The position numbers were made by a program, and so were the translations under genes. A stretch of DNA of 64,000 nt from contig NZ_BLZR01000001.1 in the NCBI RefSeq assembly GCF_014193895.1, positions 4,836,001 to 4,900,000 of the forward strand, read 5' to 3'. The stretch is from Clostridium fungisolvens. Lineage in GTDB: Bacteria > Bacillota > Clostridia > Clostridiales > Clostridiaceae. Numbering within the stretch: the stretch's first letter is position 1; each line of letters opens with the position of its first letter. The notes under the pieces were generated by a model, which worked only from the letters and a program-made list of their open reading frames with translations, was not told the origin of the DNA and searched no databases. Below, piece after piece: positions 58,878 to 64,000 of the stretch.

Positions 58878-59072
58878 TTAAGATATCTCATTTGATTTTA
58901 CTACTTTTTTTATTCCCTTTTGAAACTTTTGTCTAGAAAGCATAACTATTCTTTCACAACCTAAACATTTTATTTTTATATCTGCACCTAATCTAATAAT
59001 TTCCCATTCATAGCTTCCACAAGGGTGTTGTTTTCTCATCTCTACTACATCACCTAAGTTAAATACTTGCAT
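58878..59072 (-). CDS. DUF951 domain protein
   Basis: A 64-residue protein: MQVFNLGDVVEMRKQHPCGS, then YEWEIIRLGADIKIKCLGCE, then RIVMLSRQKFQKGIKKV. C18 and the later CLGC (C36, C39) suggest metal binding; the KKQHPCGS and IKIKCLGC motifs identify DUF951. It is conserved beside mscS and rpsF in Firmicutes. The function is unknown; the fold is SH3-like with possible nucleic-acid binding. GGAGGAAAC precedes the start. Confidence 0.93.
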   Translation of the reverse strand: MQVFNLGDVVEMRKQHPCGSYEWEIIRLGADIKIKCLGCERIVMLSRQKFQKGIKKVVKSNEIS

Positions 59073-59108
59073 ATAATTGTTTCCTCCACTATATATTGTT
59101 AATGATTA

Positions 59109-60008
59109 TTATTGCTGTTCTCTTAATTTATTAGTTACAACATTTTGAACATTAAGATGCGGAATTTTTATTCCTCGTCTATCAAATTCTATCTTTATCG
59201 CTTTTCTTAGGTCTCTCTCAACAGCCCACTGCATCATTGGCTTAGCTGATCCCGACACTCTTATAACTATTCCAGTTTGACTTAGCGATGTTACTCCCAC
59301 TACCTGTGGTTTATCAATTAAATCATTATTATCCCTTGAGTAGGTATCACATACTTGATTTATCGTATCGATAGCTCTATCTACATTTTCTTCATAGTCA
59401 ATTTCTATCTCAAGCATAACCCTCATGTTTCCTCGTGAGTGGTTAGTTACTGTACTTATTGTTCCGTTAGGTATAAGATGTATATCACCTGAGAAATCTC
59501 TAAGCTGAGTAGTTCTTATCCCTATACTTTCTACAATGCCGCTAAATGACCCTATAGTGACGTATTCACTTACGGCATACTGATCTTCAAATAATATAAA
59601 TACGCCGTTTATTAGGTCTTTTACGATGCTCTGAGCACCGAAACCAACTGCAACTCCACCTATACTTGCAAAAGTAAGAGATATTCCATTAAACAAACCT
59701 GATAAGATACCTACTATTCCGAAAAAGTATACTGTATACTTTAATATGCTCTTTAATAATTCACCGATAGTGCTAGCCTTTTTTTCATCCATTGTGAATC
59801 TATGTTCACTTTCAATCTGCTTCCTTACAAACTTATCAATTATTGCATTTCCTATTCTTATTGAGATGTACATGATAAATATTATAACTATAATAGTAAA
59901 TGTTTTCCATAGTATATTGTTTATTACTTCAAACTTTATTGCCATATTCGCTAAATTTAGCGTTCCTTTATCATAATCTATAGAGAAAAGTGTATCCATA
60001 GCTGACAT
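59109..60008 (-). CDS. Small-conductance mechanosensitive channel (MscS family)
   Basis: A 299-residue channel. It has three helices: about 30-55, 85-110 and the pore helix ASIGGVAVGFGAQSIVKDLINGVFILFEDQ, which matches the TM3 signature with Gly/Ala packing. A beta domain follows (VTIGSFSGIVESIGIRTTQLRD, HLIPNGTISTVTNHSR) and a C-terminal alpha/beta domain. It opens under membrane tension to release solutes during osmotic downshock. GAGGTGAT precedes the ATG. It lies upstream of DUF951 in the conserved order, with 36 bp between them. Confidence 0.95.
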   Translation of the reverse strand: MSAMDTLFSIDYDKGTLNLANMAIKFEVINNILWKTFTIIVIIFIMYISIRIGNAIIDKFVRKQIESEHRFTMDEKKASTIGELLKSILKYTVYFFGIVGILSGLFNGISLTFASIGGVAVGFGAQSIVKDLINGVFILFEDQYAVSEYVTIGSFSGIVESIGIRTTQLRDFSGDIHLIPNGTISTVTNHSRGNMRVMLEIEIDYEENVDRAIDTINQVCDTYSRDNNDLIDKPQVVGVTSLSQTGIVIRVSGSAKPMMQWAVERDLRKAIKIEFDRRGIKIPHLNVQNVVTNKLREQQ

Positions 60009-60022
60009 ATATAATCACCTCA

Positions 60023-60295
60023 TTATTTATATAACTTCAAACCTTCGTTTCCTATTAAATATATGCTTTTAAAATTAATCTTGTTATTTAGCTCATTTTC
60101 AATTTTGTTGAGCACATTATCATTAAGCCTTATGCATATCCCGCAGCTCTGGGTTATATATGTTGGAGTAGGCATTACAACTACTTCTAATTCATTACTC
60201 TTAATAAATTTTTCTGCTCCAATAGCATCATGTGTATTCTTAAAAACCATTATGTATTCTTTCATAAAAATATTAGCTTTATTAATATAAAGCAT
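60023..60295 (-). CDS. DUF3343 protein (putative Se/S carrier-like)
   Basis: A 90-residue protein of DUF3343. The core YIMVFKNTHDAIGAEKFIK and the TPTYITQSCGICIRL motif with the CG(I)C pair are characteristic. The family is often found with class V aminotransferases and selenium or sulfur transfer genes, and such an aminotransferase gene is divergent across 516 bp. GAGGAGGGG lies close to the ATG at 60295. The internal ATG at 60265 matches the usual family start but lacks a site, so the first ten residues are uncertain. mscS follows after 14 bp, suggesting an operon. Confidence 0.85.
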   Translation of the reverse strand: MLYINKANIFMKEYIMVFKNTHDAIGAEKFIKSNELEVVVMPTPTYITQSCGICIRLNDNVLNKIENELNNKINFKSIYLIGNEGLKLYK

Positions 60296-60811
60296 TCCCC
60301 TCCTCTATTTATATAATTTTGTAGGCATAGAATATAAGCATATTAATATTAATCTAATAATATTGCTTAATCAATATGTTTAAATCCTATTTTACTGTTA
60401 AAGATATAAATAATAGTGAATTTGTGTTTATGTTCAACTATAATATTTATTATATCTAATTAAATTATTTTTTTCTGCATTTTTAGGAAATTACCATAGG
60501 CAGACTTAATATTTAAATATATTAATTTTATAATACTTTTATAATGCTATTTTTACTTAGAGTTTTTTAGAATTGAAGTATTTAAGATAATCTTATAGGT
60601 ACTTAAGTTATAAATCTTATCTATACAAGAATATTCATATACTTAATGTATATTATACTGTTGTTTTTTATTCATTCAATAATACATATTATTGAAGTTT
60701 ATTCAAAATTATATTAGTATTATTTAATAACAATTATTATAACAAATCAATTAATTACCTTCTAAGATTGTAATTAATTAATTTATATATTTACAGCAAA
60801 GGATGATTATT
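60296..60811. other. 516-bp AT-rich divergent gap
   Basis: Separates DUF3343 and the class V aminotransferase gene. It contains two small palindromes, TTCAATAAT / ATTATTGAA (about 60675-60697) and AATTAATTAC / GTAATTAATT (about 60747-60778), perhaps regulator sites. No gene is seen. Confidence 0.45.
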
Positions 60812-61969
60812 ATGAGTATTTATTTTGATAATGCTTCTACTAGCTTTCCAAAACCAGACACTGTAAGCAAATCAATTTATGATTTTATAGTATATAACGG
60901 AGGCAATGCCGGAAGAGGTGCATCAACTTCCTCTTTGAAGAGCAGTGAGTTGGTTTATGAATGTAGAGAAGCTCTATGCAATTTTTTTAATTTCGATAAA
61001 ACAGAGAATGTTATATTTACACAAAATATAACTCATTCTTTAAATATGTTACTTTTAGGTGCTATAAAAGAGGGTTGGCACGTTATAACTTCATCTATGG
61101 AACATAATTCTGTACTAAGGCCACTAACTATGTTAAAAAACCAAGGTAAAATCGAGTTAGATATAGTACAATGTGATGCAAACGGGATTGTTAATGAAAC
61201 TGATATTAAAAGTCTAATAAAAGAAAATACAAGGCTTATAGTACTTTCTCACGCCTCAAATGTAGTGGGCTCAATACAACCTCTAGAAATAATTGGGAAA
61301 ATATGTAAAGGGAGCAATATATTTTTCATTGTGGATTCTGCCCAATCTGCCGGAGCCATACCAGTTGATTTTAAATTATTAAACTGCGATGCTCTTGCTT
61401 TTACTGGACATAAGGGCTTATTAGGACCTCAAGGAATCGGTGGATTCTTAATTAGTGATGAATTAAATGCAGCTACTCTACCAACATTTACTGGTGGTAC
61501 TGGCAGTATGTCTAGTTCCTTAATTTACCCAGATTATTTACCAGATAAATTTGAATGTGGAACACTTAATTTACCTGGAATTGTTGGCCTAAAATCAGGA
61601 CTTGAATTTATACAAAGTGTTGGTTTAGATACAATTGAATATAAAGAGTTAACCCTAACTAAGAGAACTTTAGAAATACTAAATGACTTTAACCAAATTA
61701 CTGTGTATGGTTTTAAAGATATTGAAAAAGAGAGAACTTCCACTATTTCATTTAATATCTTAAATAGAGATCCATCTGAGATATCATTTATTTTGGACAA
61801 ACAATATGGAATAATCACGAGAACTGGGCTTCATTGTGCTCCACTTGCTCATAAAACCATCGGCACTTATCCAACAGGAACCATAAGACTAAGCCTTGGT
61901 TTTTTTAACAGCTTAGAAGATGCAGAAACTCTTTATAAAGCTATAAAAAATATTTTAGGAGGTTATTAA
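60812..61969 (+). CDS. Class V aminotransferase (cysteine desulfurase-like)
   Basis: A 385-residue PLP enzyme. The Schiff-base lysine is in FTGHKGLLGPQGIGG, the PLP-ring aspartate in VDSAQSAGAIPVDF, and a mobile-loop cysteine in TGLHCAPLAHKTIGT matches the SufS/CsdA-type catalytic Cys. It releases sulfur or selenium from cysteine or selenocysteine. The neighbouring divergent DUF3343 gene favours a selenium or tRNA/protein sulfur-transfer role. AAAGGATG spaces well to ATG 60812; the ATG at 60803 is inside the site. The next gene starts at its stop codon. Confidence 0.88.
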   Translation: MSIYFDNASTSFPKPDTVSKSIYDFIVYNGGNAGRGASTSSLKSSELVYECREALCNFFNFDKTENVIFTQNITHSLNMLLLGAIKEGWHVITSSMEHNSVLRPLTMLKNQGKIELDIVQCDANGIVNETDIKSLIKENTRLIVLSHASNVVGSIQPLEIIGKICKGSNIFFIVDSAQSAGAIPVDFKLLNCDALAFTGHKGLLGPQGIGGFLISDELNAATLPTFTGGTGSMSSSLIYPDYLPDKFECGTLNLPGIVGLKSGLEFIQSVGLDTIEYKELTLTKRTLEILNDFNQITVYGFKDIEKERTSTISFNILNRDPSEISFILDKQYGIITRTGLHCAPLAHKTIGTYPTGTIRLSLGFFNSLEDAETLYKAIKNILGGY

Positions 61970-63027
61970 TGCAAGATATTCAACAACGCCTTGAGCGATT
62001 AGCCATTTTTTTTGCGGTCTATACTCTATTCTTTTACTTATTTTTTTCTACACTTAAATATACACTTCCTTTTGTGTTAGCAATAATATTTGCTCTAATA
62101 CTTAGATCACCGACTAGATTTATGATAGAAAAACTTAAGTTAAAATCATGGATAGCATCCATCTTAAGTACATTGGTATTTTTCGGAACAATAATATCCT
62201 TAAATGTTATAATACTTACATCCTTAGTTAGTGAATTAATCGGATTAATAAAATACCTTCAGAAACTTATATCAAATAATTCTTCTGACATATATAACTA
62301 CTTTATGTCATTACAAAATTACCTTAATAATTTAAATATTGATCCAACTATTGTTGATACTATAGAAAAAAATCTATCTTCTTATGCTACTAAGATAGTA
62401 AATCTTACAATAGGCGCTGGATCTTCCGTAGTACAAGGAACTCTAACAATTTTAGGTTATGTACCGTACATTGGCATGGTTGTAATTTTTACTCTTATCA
62501 CAACATATTTCTTTACTAAAAAGGTCTCTACTTCAAATACTTTATCTTTAACCAATGTAATACCTAACAATAGCGACAAATTAATAACTATATTAAATCA
62601 TGTAAGAAAAATGCTTAAGAATTACTTACTATCTTATCTATTTATAATATTTATTACTTTTATCTTTACTTTTATCGGTTTTACTATATTTAAAGTTCAA
62701 TACAGTTTAGTTCTTAGTATTCTTTGTGCAGTTTTAGACTTACTCCCTGTAGTAGGTATGCCAATGATTTATTTTCCTCTGGCTTTAATGAATATAGCAT
62801 CAAGAAATTATATAAATGGAATAGGCATACTAATACTTTATGCAATAGTTTTTGTAGTAAGACAGATAATAGAACCAAAGATAATGTCTTCTTCATTAGG
62901 TCTTAACCCTTTAGCAGTTTTAGCTGCTATTTTTATAGGTATACAGGTAGCTGGAATAAGTGGTATAATCTTTTGTATGTTTTTAGTTGTATTTTATGAA
63001 ATTTTAAAAAAAGTAGACGTTCTATAG
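61969..63027 (+). CDS. AI-2E family transporter
   Basis: A 352-residue polytopic membrane protein of the AI-2E (UPF0118) family with about eight hydrophobic segments. The late block LPVVGMPMIYFPLAL...VVRQIIEPKIMSSSLGLNPLAVLAAIFIGIQ is the family signature. Members export various ions or small molecules (some act as Na+/H+ antiporters, one is linked to autoinducer-2); sporulation-specific relatives (YtvI-like) exist in clostridia. The ATG overlaps the aminotransferase stop by 1 base, so the two are coupled. The substrate is not known. Confidence 0.9.
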   Translation: MQDIQQRLERLAIFFAVYTLFFYLFFSTLKYTLPFVLAIIFALILRSPTRFMIEKLKLKSWIASILSTLVFFGTIISLNVIILTSLVSELIGLIKYLQKLISNNSSDIYNYFMSLQNYLNNLNIDPTIVDTIEKNLSSYATKIVNLTIGAGSSVVQGTLTILGYVPYIGMVVIFTLITTYFFTKKVSTSNTLSLTNVIPNNSDKLITILNHVRKMLKNYLLSYLFIIFITFIFTFIGFTIFKVQYSLVLSILCAVLDLLPVVGMPMIYFPLALMNIASRNYINGIGILILYAIVFVVRQIIEPKIMSSSLGLNPLAVLAAIFIGIQVAGISGIIFCMFLVVFYEILKKVDVL

Positions 63028-63076
63028 TATATGCACCTTCCTTATTGGTAATAATTCCAATATGGGAGGTGTTTTA

Positions 63077-63673
63077 ATGTCAAATAAATTCACAATAGAT
63101 TCTACAAATATTAGATCTCCATTTCTTATAAGAGATTATTTATATGATGAGCTTACTCCAATCCTTAAGCAAAAAAGACCTATTGTTTTTATATGTATAG
63201 GCACCGATAGGTCTACAGGTGATTCTTTAGGGCCTCTTGTTGGAGAAAAATTAAAATATATGATTCAAAGTGAAGTATACATCTATGGCAACTTAAAAGA
63301 ACCTGTTCACGCAAAAAACCTTAATTCAACCTTAGATGAAATTAACTGTAAATTCAATAACCCTTTTATTATCGCTATAGATGCTTGTCTTGGTGATTTA
63401 GATAATGTAGGCAAAATATATATTGATAAAAAGCCTTTGCTTCCTGGGATTGCTGTTAATAAGAATCTTCCACCTGTAGGAGATATCAGTATACTAGGTG
63501 TAGTAAACATTTCCGGTAGCTTAGAGTTTATGGTACTACAAAATACTAGACTGTACACTGTTATGACAATTGCAGATGCTATATCTCGTGGTATACATCA
63601 TTGTATATTAAAATCTATTGGATTTAAAAAGAACCCTGTTGAGGCTGAAATAGAAAGTATACTTTCTAAATAA
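63077..63673 (+). CDS. yyaC: Spore protease YyaC (GPR superfamily)
   Basis: A 198-residue protein of the YyaC family, sporulation-linked and related to the germination protease GPR and hydrogenase maturation proteases. The motifs IVFICIGTDRSTGDSLGPLVG and FIIAIDACLGDLDNVGKIYI carry the conserved acidic residues, and PGIAVNKNLPPVGDISILGVVNIS is typical. GGGAGGTG precedes the ATG at 63077; the in-frame ATG at 63062 lies just before that site. yyaC is commonly found close to the parAB locus and oriC in spore-formers. Confidence 0.92.
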   Translation: MSNKFTIDSTNIRSPFLIRDYLYDELTPILKQKRPIVFICIGTDRSTGDSLGPLVGEKLKYMIQSEVYIYGNLKEPVHAKNLNSTLDEINCKFNNPFIIAIDACLGDLDNVGKIYIDKKPLLPGIAVNKNLPPVGDISILGVVNISGSLEFMVLQNTRLYTVMTIADAISRGIHHCILKSIGFKKNPVEAEIESILSK

Positions 63674-63676
63674 TTA

Positions 63677-63925
63677 CTATAAAATAGCTGAATACACTCT
63701 ATTTATAAGTATATTCTCAATATCATCCACGTTTTTACTTCCACTATCTATTATGACTATACCTTCTGATTTGTAACTTTTACAAGATGGTAAATGTGAA
63801 AGATCAACTTCTTTTAAGTTGCAAATTATAGCATCGTACTGATCATTGCATGTTACTATATTATAACCTCGTTTTTCTAATTGAGATTTTAGACTTTTTA
63901 ATTCATCAGATATATACAAGTTCAT
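63677..63925 (-). CDS. YkuS/UPF0180 family small protein
   Basis: An 82-residue protein with an alternating alpha/beta pattern: MNLYISDELKSLKSQLEKRG, YNIVTCNDQYDAIICNL, then EGIVIIDSGSKNVDDIENIL. This fits the UPF0180/YkuS family, whose members start with an L-x-x-V/L-K-x2-L-x3-G-Y/H-x-V/I pattern. The function is unknown. AAGGAGGGATAA precedes the start. It converges on yyaC with only 3 bp between the stop codons and no visible terminator in between. Confidence 0.65.
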   Translation of the reverse strand: MNLYISDELKSLKSQLEKRGYNIVTCNDQYDAIICNLKEVDLSHLPSCKSYKSEGIVIIDSGSKNVDDIENILINRVYSAIL

Positions 63926-64000
63926 ATTTATCCCTCCTTAAATGATAGTTTACCATTACAACTTGTTTTTATTCTTAACGTTTTAAATAATAAAAGGTGG

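Noticed and set aside
60535..60600. Further decayed R1 copy (AGTTTTTTAGAATTGAAGTA)
   Set aside because: Similarity is limited to one short AT-rich stretch and the left half is absent.

Overview
The window looks like chromosomal DNA of a low-GC, spore-forming, anaerobic Firmicute of the Clostridium sensu stricto type. Intergenic DNA is very AT-rich, Shine-Dalgarno sites are strong (AGGAGG), and several genes start with TTG or GTG. The gene set is typical: yyaC, lonC, gdpP, yybS, DUF951, DnaD/DnaI primosome proteins, ferredoxin, Rrf2 and DUF3343. The block yyaC - mscS - DUF951 - rpsF - ssb - rpsR - yybS - gdpP - rplI - lonC - dnaB is an origin-proximal arrangement. Nearly all housekeeping genes from about 14.8 kb to 60.3 kb lie on the minus strand, so I infer that oriC lies to the right of the window.

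Layout. 0-5 kb: ahpC-ahpF peroxide defence, an iron-type membrane hydroxylase with a Fur-like box, and a GT39-like membrane glycosyltransferase with a tiny lipoprotein. 5.1-13.0 kb: a compact plus-strand operon encoding an acyl-AMP ligase, a stand-alone acyl carrier protein, an Sfp-type phosphopantetheinyl transferase, a MacB/FtsX-type exporter and a free-standing condensation-domain enzyme. It reads as a miniature non-modular assembly line plus export pump and is the main candidate for an undescribed system. 13-16 kb: a FusB-like EF-G-binding protein and an Rrf2 regulator facing a flavoprotein-ferredoxin pair across a palindromic operator. 16-29 kb: rlmH, an LUD protein, a chemoreceptor, SEC-C, a CxxH/CxxC protein, yycJ, murA, then a plus-strand group (2H phosphoesterase, dUTPase, DMT protein, MBL hydrolase, subtilase) and an M23/G5 cell-wall peptidase. 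29-36 kb: DnaD-DnaI primosome pair and the mglBAC sugar transporter with a cre-like operator. 35.8-36.8 kb: twelve tRNA genes made of three near-identical Glu-Val-Asp-Thr units. 37-50 kb: small stress/redox proteins, acyl-ACP thioesterase, purA, trhO, proC, glpK and mgtE with a leader peptide. 50-64 kb: replication, ribosomal, c-di-AMP and mechanosensitive genes, then a class V aminotransferase, an AI-2E family permease and yyaC.

Between genes there are several layers of non-coding structure. R1 is a 91-bp imperfect palindrome with 11-bp inverted ends (three intact copies whose central stem covaries, and three decayed copies). R2 is a ~195-bp element whose right end always abuts a terminator T-tract (two good copies, one decayed, one end relic). 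There are also a shared 27-bp motif, a separate 98-nt palindrome, a Fur-box-controlled ~190-nt transcript with a C/U-rich anti-Shine-Dalgarno stretch that resembles an iron-sparing sRNA, and an mgtE leader peptide whose stop codon lies in a hairpin. No transposase, integrase, phage module or CRISPR array was seen.
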